From assembly GCF_000317065.1 (NCBI RefSeq), contig NC_019701.1, forward strand, positions 4,493,047 to 4,557,046: a DNA stretch of 64,000 bases, given 5' to 3'. The notes beneath the pieces were generated by a model. The model saw only the letters and a list, made by a program, of their open reading frames with translations. It had not been told where the DNA came from and made no database searches. Of this stretch, positions 54,650 to 64,000 are shown in pieces (positions within the stretch are counted from its first letter, which is position 1; each line of letters begins with the position of its first letter). The position numbers and the translations under genes were made by a program. Source of the DNA: Pseudanabaena sp. PCC 7367 (GTDB lineage: Bacteria > Cyanobacteriota > Cyanobacteriia > Pseudanabaenales > Pseudanabaenaceae).

Positions 54650-56494
54650 CTAGCCGATTAACCACGATCGCAAATTGTGTTTCTGGGCATTAGTAGGATT
54701 CGGCACATGCACCAGGTTGTAGCGATCGGCGATCGGCTGATCCAGCACCAGGCGTGAGTCTACCAATTGATCTTGCCTGAACAGAGTTAGCTCAATCTCA
54801 TCACCAGCCTTGAAATCATGGAGGCGATCGACCAGATTATCCTGGCTGACGCGAATGCCATTGATCGCCAACAATTCATCACCAGGACTGATTCCCGCCA
54901 GGTGCGCCGGCGAATTGGCACTGACAAACTTAACCAACCTGCCGCCATTTGCCCCATCCAGATTAATCCCCAAATAGGGTGGATAATCCTGTGTAGAATT
55001 GTGTTGGACTTCCAATCCAAACGGTTCAAAATAGAAATTATAGTCCAGCTCGCTGGTGCTATATAGATATTGATGGAGGAAATATTGAATGCTTTGATCG
55101 GCAACCGATTCAATTACGGCAAACAATTCTGTTTCGCTAAAGCCCTTTTCAATCCGGCCAAATTTTTCCCACATCACCTGGACGACATCATCTAGCGATC
55201 GTTGATTCTGGAATTTGTGGCGGATCATTAAATCTAGCAACATGGCCACCAGTTCACCTTTGAGGTAATAGGATACCTGGGTATTGGGTGTGTGTGGTTC
55301 TGGCCGATAGAGCTTGATCCAGGTGTCGAAACTGGACTCGCGTAACGATTGTACCTGCCGCCCTGGATTAGTTTGAAAGCGGGTGATGCTATCGCCAATC
55401 AGTTTAAAAAAGTGCTTGGCATCATAGATGTGGGCACGCAAGGGAATTACTTGATCGTAATAACTGGTCACCCCTTCACAAAACCAGAGGCTGGGCGTGT
55501 AGTTTTCCTGGCCGTAGTCAAAGGTTTCTAGCTCCTTGGGGCGCAATCGCTTCACATTCCAGGTATGGAAGAATTCATGGGCGACTAAGTTAATAAAGCG
55601 GAGATATTTTTCCTTGCGGAAGCCAAATCTAGGATAGTTGAGCGAGCAGCAATCTTTATGTTCCAACCCGCCATAACCACTGGCAGAGAGATGGAGCAAG
55701 AACATATAGCGATCGTAGGGCAGGCCGCCCCCAAAAATATTGGCTTCTTCTTCAATGACTGCGGCAGTGTCCTGGATAATCTGGTTCAGGTCGGGGTTGC
55801 CTTCGCCCCAGACCACAAATTGATGTTGTTTACCCAGCACATTAAACTCAACGCGCTGGTGAATCCCCACTTCAAAGGGGCTATCGACCAAGGTGTCAAA
55901 GTCCTTGGCAAAGAAAGTATTCGGTTGGCCAGCCACTTCCGGCAGGGCGGTAGCGATCGCCCAATTGTCATAGGGCAGATTGATTTTGACCGCGATCGGC
56001 TGGTTTTCATGACCAGGCAGATACATAAAGGTGGCAGCACCATTGAAATAGGCATGGGTGCCATCGATGTGATTGGTGCGGACAGTTAGATCATGGCCGA
56101 AGATACGATAGCTGACTTGAATGGTATCAATGCCGTGGGTTTCCAATCGCCAATGGTTTTTACTGATTTTTTGCCATAGTAGCTGCCCCCCACTGCCATC
56201 AACTGCTTCAAAATCCTGGAGATGTTTGGCATATTCACGCACCAGATAAGATCCTGGTGTCCAAACGGGCAATTGCAAGTCTAAATAATCAGCATCCCAG
56301 TTAGAAACAACCAACTGCAACTGCAACAAATGGGTCTGCGGCTGCGGCATCGAGACGCTATAGCTCAGTAATGGTTGGCTAGTTTGGGTGATGGGCCGAT
56401 CGGGATGACTAAATTCAGGTTGAAGTGGTGTAACTTGGTTTGGGGATTGGAGCTGGTTGCGATCGTCCATACTACCGATTCTGTCTGCCGCCAT
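54650..56494 (-). CDS. M61-family aminopeptidase with PDZ domain
   Basis: A 614-residue metallopeptidase of family M61 (glycyl aminopeptidase type). The N-terminal domain starts YSVSMPQPQTHLLQLQLVV and continues LPVWTPGSYLVREYAKHL. The zinc site is HEFFHTWNVKRLRP near residue 310, with the downstream Glu in WFCEGVTSYYDQVIPLRA. A PDZ domain follows at about residues 490-590 (GRLVKFVSANSPAHLAGISP, GDELLAINGIRV). The start is set by ATG 56494; ATG 56479 is also possible. No signal peptide is evident, so it is probably cytoplasmic. Confidence 0.94.
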   Translation of the reverse strand: MAADRIGSMDDRNQLQSPNQVTPLQPEFSHPDRPITQTSQPLLSYSVSMPQPQTHLLQLQLVVSNWDADYLDLQLPVWTPGSYLVREYAKHLQDFEAVDGSGGQLLWQKISKNHWRLETHGIDTIQVSYRIFGHDLTVRTNHIDGTHAYFNGAATFMYLPGHENQPIAVKINLPYDNWAIATALPEVAGQPNTFFAKDFDTLVDSPFEVGIHQRVEFNVLGKQHQFVVWGEGNPDLNQIIQDTAAVIEEEANIFGGGLPYDRYMFLLHLSASGYGGLEHKDCCSLNYPRFGFRKEKYLRFINLVAHEFFHTWNVKRLRPKELETFDYGQENYTPSLWFCEGVTSYYDQVIPLRAHIYDAKHFFKLIGDSITRFQTNPGRQVQSLRESSFDTWIKLYRPEPHTPNTQVSYYLKGELVAMLLDLMIRHKFQNQRSLDDVVQVMWEKFGRIEKGFSETELFAVIESVADQSIQYFLHQYLYSTSELDYNFYFEPFGLEVQHNSTQDYPPYLGINLDGANGGRLVKFVSANSPAHLAGISPGDELLAINGIRVSQDNLVDRLHDFKAGDEIELTLFRQDQLVDSRLVLDQPIADRYNLVHVPNPTNAQKHNLRSWLIG

Positions 56495-56553
56495 ACTTGC
56501 CTAGCCTCCTAAATCTGAATTTGTTTCACCTTAACACAGACTATTTAGCCAAT

Positions 56554-56595
56554 ATTTGACGTTCAATATTTAACGTTCAACATTTGACGTTTGGT
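56554..56595. repeat. Three-copy repeat with 14-base period
   Basis: atttgacgttcaat, atttaacgttcaac and atttgacgtttggt follow head to tail; the first two match at 12 of 14 positions. It lies in the leader upstream of the M61 gene. Confidence 0.85.
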
Positions 56596-56717
56596 TGGGG
56601 CTGAGTGGTTATTTGATTTTCTGGCAGTGGTGTTGAATTAAAGATTTTTTAGCAAAGGGCGCTGATCTTATTTTTTTTGGTCATACCCCAGGGATAAAAA
56701 TACCAGCATCACTGATA

Positions 56718-57335
56718 TCAAACAGGATCTGGATATCGGTTTCCAGTTTGGTCATACCAATATAACCATTCCCGCTCCCAGCCATTGAATACACCAATTT
56801 CCCTGCCAATGCCAAGGCCAACTTCCGGCATCCAGATTGGTTCTTGCCCAGCTTGATGTAGCTCATAGCCTGAGTTTTGGAGTTTATATACTTCTAGGCG
56901 ATTATGTTGATCCCGTTGCGCAAATTCGGGGTTATAGACAATGTAATAAAGCAATCGCATTTTGAGATAGCTTTGCAACTTGGCTTCATATTCGCCCCTG
57001 TAAATATGAGACACATGCTCGATCGCCACGATCGGTGGCATAAAGTTTTCTTCCCACATCACATAGCTGCGTCGCCCAAATTCATCCTTATGCCGAGGTA
57101 CACCGAGACTCAAAAAGCAATCGGGCACGATCGGCACTTTTGGGTTATCCAGATCATAATAAACGCCCATATTCATGCCCAGGAACCAATCCTGGCGATC
57201 GCCCCAAACATCGCAAAGAATGCCTTGTAATAGGCTGGCAAAGAGATATTGAATCTCGTTATCCACCGGGGCTCGATCGAAACCTGGTAGTTCGGCTGAG
57301 CTGGGTAGCCCCAGCATCGCCCTATAATCTACCAT
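56718..57335 (-). CDS. Uma2-family (DUF820) putative nuclease
   Basis: A 205-residue member of the DUF820/Uma2 family, very expanded in cyanobacteria and predicted to have a restriction-endonuclease fold. The core reads NMGVYYDLDNPKVPIVPDCFL (the Asp position), then MPPIVAIEHVSHIYRGEYEAKLQSYLKM with acidic and Lys residues typical of PD-(D/E)xK. The C-terminus has YWYDQTGNRY. Its biological role is unknown; links with mobile DNA are only suggested in other genomes. It lies alone between the M61 and carB genes on the same strand. Confidence 0.88.
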   Translation of the reverse strand: MVDYRAMLGLPSSAELPGFDRAPVDNEIQYLFASLLQGILCDVWGDRQDWFLGMNMGVYYDLDNPKVPIVPDCFLSLGVPRHKDEFGRRSYVMWEENFMPPIVAIEHVSHIYRGEYEAKLQSYLKMRLLYYIVYNPEFAQRDQHNRLEVYKLQNSGYELHQAGQEPIWMPEVGLGIGREIGVFNGWEREWLYWYDQTGNRYPDPV

Positions 57336-57523
57336 CGCCTTTCTCCCGTCTTGATGTGGACTTACTGGTTCAAGTTAACTAGACAGAGTTTTGCAACTCC
57401 TAGCTTAGGTATTTTCAGGATTATGCTTAGGCTCACAGTCGATCGTCTTATCCACAACATAGTTGCTGTGTAGTCAAAAAATAAAGCGATCGTTAATTTC
57501 AGCAGTAACTTAGCCGATAGAAT

Positions 57524-60500
57524 TTATACATATTCCTGGATTGGTTTAACCACCAGCGACTCATTTTGCAACGATCGAATAGCGGCGATCACCGCCTTTG
57601 CCCCTGCCAACGTTGTAATCACTGGGATCTTATAAACCAGTGCCGCACGGCGAATTAATTTGCCATCGGCCTGAGCTTCCTCACCACTAGGAGAATTGAC
57701 AATAATTTGCACCTGCTTATTTTTGATCACATCGCTGATATTAGGGCGACCTTCCGACACCTTTAAGACCAATTCGGCCTTAATATTCTTTTTCTTGAGG
57801 ATGCGGTGAGTGCCTTCGGTGGCGATCACCTGGAAGCCCAGATCAACAAAGCCTTCAGCCACAGCGGCCACCCCAGCCTTATCCCGATCGTTGACGGAAA
57901 TAAACACTGCGCCTTCTAGGGGTAATTTTTGACCCGCCGCCAGTTGTGCCTTGGCAAACGCCCGCCCAAACTCCGTATCGATCCCCATCACTTCGCCAGT
58001 GGAACGCATTTCCGGCCCCAGGATCGTATCGGTGCCCGAAAACTTAGCAAAGGGCAAGACTGCTTCTTTGATTGCAATGTGCTTTGGTACTATTTCCTTG
58101 GTCAGGCCAAGCTGCTCCAGGGTTTCACCTGCCATGATCCGCGAGGCATAGGCTACCAGCGGTACACCGATCGCCTTGCTCACAAAGGGCACGGTGCGAG
58201 AGGCACGGGGATTTGCTTCCAGAATATACACCTGTGCCAACTTAGGATCATTGGGACTAATTTGCACCGCATATTGTACATTCATCAAGCCCACTACCTT
58301 TAGTTTCTCTGCCAGTTTGATTGTCCATTCGCGGATTGTATTCAGGGTGGTTTCGGCCAGCGAGAAAGTGGGAATTGCACAGGCTGAATCACCGGAGTGA
58401 ATCCCTGCTTCTTCGATGTGTTCCATGATGCCACCGATCACCACCTTGCCTGTTTGGTCAGCGATCGCATCTACATCTACCTCGATCGCCCCTTCTAGGA
58501 ATTGATCGATCAAAACCGGGTGTTCTGGCTCGATCAGGATCGCCTTATACATATAGTCCTTGAGATCCTCATCGGAATAGACCACCTCCATGCCGCGCCC
58601 ACCCAGCACATAGCTAGGTCGCACCACCACCGGATAACCAATATTGCTGGCCACCTTGAGCGCTTCTTCCTCGGAGCGAGCCAAACCATTACGGGGTTGA
58701 ACAATGCCCAAATCTTTGCATATGGCCTCGAACCGCTCTCTGTCTTCAGAGGCATCGATCGAATCGGGCGAAGTACCCCAAATCTTGGTGCCCAGTTCGG
58801 CTTGATGCTCTTCTAGATAGCTGAGTAGCTTAACTGAAAGCTTGAGCGGGGTTTGGCCACCAAATTGAATAATGATCCCCTCTGGCTTTTCGGTTTCAAT
58901 AATATTTAAAACATCTTCGCGGGTGAGTGGTTCAAAATAGAGCCGATCGCTAGTGTCATAGTCAGTCGAGACGGTCTCTGGATTGGAATTGACCATGATT
59001 GTCTCAAAATCCTTATCCCGCAGCGAAAAACTAGCATGACAACAGCAATAGTCAAATTCAATGCCTTGGCCAATCCGGTTGGGGCCACCACCAAGGATCA
59101 TTACCTTGCGGCGATCGGAGGGTTGTACCTCGGTCTCTGTTTCATAGGTGGAGTAATGATAGGGCGTAAATGCTTCAAATTCAGCGGCACAGGTGTCAAC
59201 GGTTTTGTAGGCGGGCACAATTCCCAGGGATTTGCGATGGATTCTCACATCGTCTTCATCGGTGCTGGTCAGAAAGGCAATTTGCCGATCGCTAAAGCCC
59301 ATCTGCTTGATCGATAGCATTTGATCCGCATCAATTTCACTAAGGGAATTACCCTTAATCGCCAATTCCATATCCACTAGCTCGCCCATTTTTTGCAAGA
59401 ACCAGGGATCAACCCCAGTGAGTTGGGCGATCGCTGGCACTGACAGGCCAAGCAGGAAGCCATGCCGGATCGAGAAAATTCGTTCGGGATTGGGTACTCG
59501 CAAGCTGGCTTTCACCTGTTCCAGGCTGGGCATTTCTTCAAGCCGATCGGCACCAAACCCATAGCGATTGGTTTCCAGCGATCGCAAAGCTTTTTGAAAG
59601 GACTCCTGGAAAGTACGACCGATCGACATCGCCTCACCCACTGATTTCATCTGGGTGGTTAGCACTGGCTCGGAACCTGGGAATTTCTCAAACGCAAACC
59701 GGGGGATCTTGGTCACCACATAATCGATCGTCGGTTCAAAACTAGCTGGGGTTTTCTTGGTGATGTCGTTGGGGATTTCATCCAGGGTATAACCAACCGC
59801 CAGCTTGGCTGCAAACTTGGCGATCGGGAAGCCAGTAGCCTTCGAGGCCAGTGCCGAACTGCGTGAAACCCTGGGGTTCATCTCGATCACGATCACATCG
59901 CCCGTTTCTGGATCAACCGAAAATTGAATGTTTGAGCCACCGGTTTCCACGCCGATCTCGCGGATAATTTTGATCGAATAGTCCCGCAGCCGTTGATATT
60001 CCTTATCGGTCAGGGTTTGCGCCGGAGCCACCGTGATCGAATCGCCGGTATGGATGCCCATTGGATCGATGTTTTCAATGCTACAAATGATCACCACATT
60101 ATCGGCCAGGTCGCGCATCACCTCTAGCTCGTATTCTTTCCAACCGATCAGCGATTGCTCAACTAGAATCTGGGAAGTGGGGCTAGCATCCAGACCAGAG
60201 GCGGCGATCTCCTCGAATTCTTCCTGGTTGTAGGCGATCCCCCCGCCGGTTCCACCTAAGGTAAAGGCAGGGCGAATAATTAATGGATAAGTACCGATCT
60301 GAGCGGCAATTTCCCGTGCTTCAGCCATCGTGTTAGCCAGCCCGGAAGGACAAACCGCCACGCCGATTCGCTCCATTGCCTCCTTGAATAGTTTGCGATC
60401 TTCCGCCATTTGGATCGCTTCGAGCTTGGCACCAATTAGCTCCACGCCAAATTTATCGAGGGTGCCATTTTCAGCCAAAGCCACTGCCGTATTCAACGCC

Positions 60501-60781
60501 GTTTGGCCACCCATAGTCGGCAAAATTGCATCGGGGCGCTCTTTTTCGATGATTTGAGCCACAATTTCTGGCGTGATCGGCTCAATGTAGGTGCGATCGG
60601 CCATTGCTGGATCGGTCATGATCGTGGCGGGGTTGGAATTAACCAGGATCACGTAATAACCTTCATCACGCAGCACTTTACAAGCTTGAGTACCAGAATA
60701 GTCAAACTCGCAGGCTTGGCCAATCACGATCGGCCCGGCTCCAATCAGCAGAATTTTTTGAATGTCATTACGGCGCGGCAT
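57524..60781 (-). CDS. carB: Carbamoyl-phosphate synthase, large subunit
   Basis: CarB makes carbamoyl phosphate from bicarbonate, ammonia and two ATP, for arginine and pyrimidine synthesis. The 1085-residue product shows the duplicated ATP-grasp halves: [20 protein letters not shown] at the start and [20 protein letters not shown] near residue 565. [21 protein letters not shown] and [20 protein letters not shown] are also duplicated. The C-terminal allosteric MGS-like domain ([20 protein letters not shown]) is present. Length and motifs are complete. The carA partner is not in the window. Confidence 0.98.
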   Translation of the reverse strand: MPRRNDIQKILLIGAGPIVIGQACEFDYSGTQACKVLRDEGYYVILVNSNPATIMTDPAMADRTYIEPITPEIVAQIIEKERPDAILPTMGGQTALNTAVALAENGTLDKFGVELIGAKLEAIQMAEDRKLFKEAMERIGVAVCPSGLANTMAEAREIAAQIGTYPLIIRPAFTLGGTGGGIAYNQEEFEEIAASGLDASPTSQILVEQSLIGWKEYELEVMRDLADNVVIICSIENIDPMGIHTGDSITVAPAQTLTDKEYQRLRDYSIKIIREIGVETGGSNIQFSVDPETGDVIVIEMNPRVSRSSALASKATGFPIAKFAAKLAVGYTLDEIPNDITKKTPASFEPTIDYVVTKIPRFAFEKFPGSEPVLTTQMKSVGEAMSIGRTFQESFQKALRSLETNRYGFGADRLEEMPSLEQVKASLRVPNPERIFSIRHGFLLGLSVPAIAQLTGVDPWFLQKMGELVDMELAIKGNSLSEIDADQMLSIKQMGFSDRQIAFLTSTDEDDVRIHRKSLGIVPAYKTVDTCAAEFEAFTPYHYSTYETETEVQPSDRRKVMILGGGPNRIGQGIEFDYCCCHASFSLRDKDFETIMVNSNPETVSTDYDTSDRLYFEPLTREDVLNIIETEKPEGIIIQFGGQTPLKLSVKLLSYLEEHQAELGTKIWGTSPDSIDASEDRERFEAICKDLGIVQPRNGLARSEEEALKVASNIGYPVVVRPSYVLGGRGMEVVYSDEDLKDYMYKAILIEPEHPVLIDQFLEGAIEVDVDAIADQTGKVVIGGIMEHIEEAGIHSGDSACAIPTFSLAETTLNTIREWTIKLAEKLKVVGLMNVQYAVQISPNDPKLAQVYILEANPRASRTVPFVSKAIGVPLVAYASRIMAGETLEQLGLTKEIVPKHIAIKEAVLPFAKFSGTDTILGPEMRSTGEVMGIDTEFGRAFAKAQLAAGQKLPLEGAVFISVNDRDKAGVAAVAEGFVDLGFQVIATEGTHRILKKKNIKAELVLKVSEGRPNISDVIKNKQVQIIVNSPSGEEAQADGKLIRRAALVYKIPVITTLAGAKAVIAAIRSLQNESLVVKPIQEYV

Positions 60782-62223
60782 AGGCTCTTTGCTTTTATAT
60801 GATTCGGTTAGAGTTTGGTTACGCTTTTAGGGATGCTGCGATCTTGCGATCGATTTGGGGCTCAGCCCTGAATACTTAAGCCCTGAATACTTAAGACCTG
60901 CTTCTTATCTATGTCAGTTGCATAGATGTTGCATAGATCAAGTCGCATTTAATTTTATAGCCTCTTGCCGATCGTGCAATATGTAGCCTCTGATGCCAAA
61001 GTTCACCTTGCTGGCGATCGCTACAAAATATATCAACCTACGGAACCCACCTAACTATTTGTGTTGAGAGGCTTGGCTGGTAGGAATGGTTAAAAATCTG
61101 CATGATTTAAAACCATATAGCAATAACTCGAACTTGGAACTTGGATTTTGATTTAGCAAGGCGATCGGCAAACCATCAAATAATTGGCATTGCATAATCC
61201 AGGAATGAAAACGCCGTCAACAAAAATCTCAAGCATATGGCTGAAATCAGTTTGACCAATTGCATGATCGTTAAATCATCCCACCAATGTGCAACGCCAA
61301 ATAATTTAGTCCTGCGTAGTAGCGAATTTATGATGGAAAATCGGCATTTAAACGATCGAGAATATTCCTAGTGCTATTTCAAGTGAGATGTTGTGTAAGT
61401 AGAGACCTGAATGCTTCGCTCTATAAGGTATGCATGCAAAAGAAGTCTCTTGAAGCTGCACTAGCCTAGTGTTTTTGAATCAAATCAAAATATTGCATCC
61501 CCCAAACGATAAAGCAACTAGCTGATCTCTGGCTTAAGGGCACAGCATTCAGCTAGTTGGCTTCGTGCGAATATTGCATATTTAGGTTTAAATATTTGAG
61601 CTTTAGATCAAGCGCTCATAGGATTAACAATGAATATGCTTGCTCAATCTGATATTTTGCTAACCAGCAATTCTGCGGGGAACAGTTCCACAATTAATAG
61701 CTAATAGATAACTGGTTTAAACCAAGGCATTTATAGTGCTGCACTTTATAATCACATCTGCTATTTAATCGATCGCCTAGAACATATAGAAAATATTAGT
61801 TCAGCAACATGTAGGCAAAAACGATATATCTCAAAATGGTTCAGAGACTTCGAGACTTTTCGCTAACCCACAAGGCGCGATCGTGGCAGGCAACTAACCT
61901 AACTTACTTGGTCAAATCAATGATTAGGCAAAATACTCAGACTATGCTGATGTTCAGACAATTTATTTTGGCAAAATAGCCCTGTGTGGATTGTTAATTG
62001 TACAAGAATAGACTTATACTCCTGATTTCAATCACTAGTGTAATAACTCTCTTCTTTATTGGTTTCCCCATGCCACCCTTCAGCTTGATGCTCAATTAAG
62101 TAAATTAATACTCAACTCAGTAAATAGTCTCGGTTAACTGAAGCAAAAAGAAGAGTTATACTTAAAAAACGAAACGAAATCGACAATTTCCGGCGGAATA
62201 CTATTGGTAGTAGTAATTTTTGC
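60782..62223. other. Large gene-free region upstream of carB
   Basis: About 1.4 kb with no open frame over 60 codons except a shadow at the right end. It holds a perfect 15-bp tandem repeat at 60865-60894, a degenerate 20-base repeat near 62090-62130, and several HIP1 sites. A 24-codon frame at 61630 (MNMLAQSDILLTSNSAG) is unconvincing. The region may contain an untranslated RNA or a decayed gene; I cannot tell which. Confidence 0.55.
60865..60894. repeat. 15-bp perfect tandem repeat
   Basis: Two exact head-to-tail copies of gccctgaatacttaa, 84 bases upstream of the carB start. Confidence 0.92.
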
Positions 62224-62460
62224 CTAATGCACTGCTGGTTGCTTTTTATTCTTGGCAGCCGGCATTTTAGTACCCAATTTAATATTGGTGTTGGAATCAA
62301 AAACCAATTTGTAGGTTTTTTCGGGATTCATCCGTTGCAAAGCCTGGATGTGTGCCTGGGCTTCGTGGCAGCGACGGAAGCGACTCACTAGCTTCGCGTT
62401 CTTGGCCGTGATTGCTAATAAAATGCACCAGGGATGGAGTTGATCTCTATAGCTAGTCAT
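62224..62460 (-). CDS. Small cyanobacterial protein with QLHPW...RFRR core, second copy
   Basis: A 78-residue protein, paralogous to the one at 42.8-43.2 kb. It reads MTSYRDQLHPWCILLAI, then LVSRFRRCHEAQAHIQALQR and YKLVFD. The shared positions are QLHPW, a hydrophobic strand, RFRR, an acidic/Ala helix and the closing VFD. The tail after VFD is short and basic (KMPAAKNKKQPAVH). AAGGA lies eight bases upstream of the ATG, supporting the start. The function is unknown. It is transcribed alone. Confidence 0.75.
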   Translation of the reverse strand: MTSYRDQLHPWCILLAITAKNAKLVSRFRRCHEAQAHIQALQRMNPEKTYKLVFDSNTNIKLGTKMPAAKNKKQPAVH

Positions 62461-62831
62461 GATACTATCCTTCGTTTGTGTGCTAATTTGCGGTCAAACG
62501 CTAAATCTACATTAGCTTTGACGAGTCATATACTACATGTAGCGGCTCGATCGCACAACTAAATTTGGAAAATATTTTAAAAAAACTTGACAATTCGATT
62601 GCGCTGATGTTTTCTAAACGGTCGGGTTTGTGATGCAGGGCGATCTTTAATGCGGCTCAAATCGCCTGTTTAAGGGGTTTTTGCTTGCATAAAGCAGCAT
62701 TTCCCAGGGCATACAGATGAGCGGAACTAAAGAATTTTTTTAAGCGATCGCCTGAATTAACCGTAACGATAAGTTACAAATTTGCTTCTTTCCGGCCTTA
62801 ATCCCGGCGCGATCTGCAACCGGCAGAAAAT
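62461..62831. other. Intergenic between the small protein and pdxA
   Basis: It contains the 10-bp palindrome ctacatgtag near 62533-62542 and nothing coding. No intrinsic terminator for pdxA could be identified. Confidence 0.4.
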
Positions 62832-63917
62832 TCAAACTTTTTGGGTTTCATGCCGCCGGACAACCAAAGCTGCCGCCAATTCGATCGCCGCGATCAAGCT
62901 ATCGGCACTGGCGATCCCTTTCCCGGCAATATCAAAGGCAGTGCCATGATCCGGAGAAGTGCGCACAAACGGCAAGCCGATCGTGGTATTAACGGCCTGC
63001 TCGAAGCCCAACAGCTTGACCGGAATTAAGCCCTGATCGTGATACATGGCCAGATAGGCATCATAGCCCAGGTGTGTTTTAGCGGAATCATGCCAAGCTT
63101 TACCGGGATTGACCCACATGGTGTCCGGTGGGATTGGGGCACTCAGCTCAACTTCGGGATATTTTTGTTGATAGTTGCTAAGCAGATCACGGAGCCAATC
63201 TTTTTCTTCGTGGCCTAGATTGCCATCCTCACCACTGTGGGGGTTGATTCCAGCTACGGCAAGGCGGGGGCGATCGATGCCAAAGTCTGTCTTGAGCGAT
63301 CGCCTTAATAGATCCAGTTTCCAGGTGATTAGCTCCGGGGTTAGGGTTTGAGTAACTGCCGCCAGCGGGATATGCACTGTAGCCAATAGAGTTTTTAGCA
63401 CCCAATCGGTATGGGGAGACTTAGCCACAAACATCATGCCGAATTTCTGGGTATTGCTGCGCTCTGCCAATAACTCAGTTTGCCCAGGATAGCTATGTCC
63501 GGCCATTTGCCAGTAGGATTTAGCGATCGGCGCGGTGACAATACCGGAAAATTTACCCGCCAGGGTTTGGGCGATCGCTGTGTCTAGGTATTTAAAACTA
63601 GCTGCACCACTGGACTTACTACCTTGACCAATTTCAACTTCCAAATTGGTAGCCAGGTCGAGTATAGTTATTATTTCTGGATCAGCAAGCGGCTCGCAAC
63701 TAAGTTTATTTAGCACCGCAAAGTGGGATTCTAATTGGTGGCGATCGCCGATTATAGTTACTTTTACATTTGAGCCTGTTAATTTTTTATTCAGGTCAGG
63801 GTTCGCTAATGCTTTTAAAGCTATTTCCGGGCCAATCCCAGCCGGATCGCCCAAAGTTAAGGCCAGATGAAGCTGGCGATCGCTACGCCTATTGTTGAAC
63901 ATATTAAAATTAACCAC
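62832..63917 (-). CDS. pdxA: 4-hydroxythreonine-4-phosphate dehydrogenase
   Basis: PdxA oxidises 4-phosphohydroxy-threonine in vitamin B6 synthesis. The 361-residue product starts with a short variable arm, then [20 protein letters not shown]. The metal-ligand motif [20 protein letters not shown] and the [18 protein letters not shown] block are present, as are [14 protein letters not shown] and [14 protein letters not shown]. All fit a complete enzyme. The start ATG 63917 is followed by another ATG at 63902; either is possible. Confidence 0.97.
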   Translation of the reverse strand: MVNFNMFNNRRSDRQLHLALTLGDPAGIGPEIALKALANPDLNKKLTGSNVKVTIIGDRHQLESHFAVLNKLSCEPLADPEIITILDLATNLEVEIGQGSKSSGAASFKYLDTAIAQTLAGKFSGIVTAPIAKSYWQMAGHSYPGQTELLAERSNTQKFGMMFVAKSPHTDWVLKTLLATVHIPLAAVTQTLTPELITWKLDLLRRSLKTDFGIDRPRLAVAGINPHSGEDGNLGHEEKDWLRDLLSNYQQKYPEVELSAPIPPDTMWVNPGKAWHDSAKTHLGYDAYLAMYHDQGLIPVKLLGFEQAVNTTIGLPFVRTSPDHGTAFDIAGKGIASADSLIAAIELAAALVVRRHETQKV

Positions 63918-64000
63918 CCTTAACCATTTAAATTTGCAATCATATATTCTAAATATTTGCGTCAGGCCTTACAGCCGAACTCCTATTTAGAAGCTAATAT

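Noticed and set aside
62112..62300. Minus-strand 62-codon frame near the small QLHPW gene
   Set aside because: It overlaps the better-supported gene at 62224-62460 in another frame and has no homology signal.
1..64000. CRISPR array, tRNA, rRNA or prophage
   Set aside because: No regularly spaced direct repeats, no tRNA T-loop consensus with matching arms, and no phage structural genes were seen on reading.

Overview
The window is chromosomal DNA of a cyanobacterium. The evidence is an apcA-apcB-apcC phycobilisome core operon, ndhB, pipX, ftrV, the acyl-ACP reductase/aldehyde-deformylating oxygenase pair, and very frequent GCGATCGC (HIP1) octamers. A filamentous or Pseudanabaena-like lineage is my guess only; no rRNA or other taxonomic marker is present. 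I found no tRNA, rRNA, CRISPR array or replication origin.

Layout. 1-8.4 kb: pipX, ispE, a large NACHT NTPase, a YkgJ-type Cys-cluster protein, an FAD oxidoreductase and ndhB with a clear terminator. 8.9-10.7 kb: apcABC. 10.8-11.6 kb: an intact IS1-family element with an 8-bp target duplication. 11.8-16.4 kb: a lone gvpK, an ADP-ribosylglycohydrolase, a small secreted protein and a 784-residue beta-helix/RTX surface protein. 16.8-18.8 kb: a ParA ATPase overlapping a coiled-coil partner. 18.9-31.3 kb: lipA, a methyltransferase, a group of nucleotide-sugar epimerases with a glycosyltransferase, lepB, ftrV, rsfS, an MFS exporter and recO. 31.5-33.8 kb: the two-gene alkane pathway (ado, aar). 33.9-36.3 kb: an IS982 element next to an internally deleted IS1634-type element. 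36.4-41.2 kb: a surface-glycan cluster (sulfotransferase, polysaccharide-type glycosyltransferase, methyltransferase, GT4). 41.4-64 kb: an RTX protein, small cyanobacterial proteins, a class I lysyl-tRNA synthetase, DUF2808 and DUF3084 proteins, a J-domain/TPR protein overlapping a solute-binding protein, an ABC ATPase, an M61 peptidase, a Uma2 protein, carB and pdxA.

How it works together. Most of the window is housekeeping: light harvesting, respiration/cyclic electron flow, isoprenoid, lipoate, B6 and carbamoyl-phosphate synthesis, and translation. The accessory parts are two exopolysaccharide or glycan-decoration regions (21-26 kb and 36-41 kb), two calcium-binding RTX proteins probably exported by type I secretion, three insertion elements and the NACHT protein. 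The least explained items are the ParA/coiled-coil pair, a pair of paralogous small proteins about 19 kb apart that share a QLHPW...RFRR core, a GvpK without other gas-vesicle genes nearby, and the many perfect or near-perfect 10-19 bp tandem duplications in intergenic DNA.
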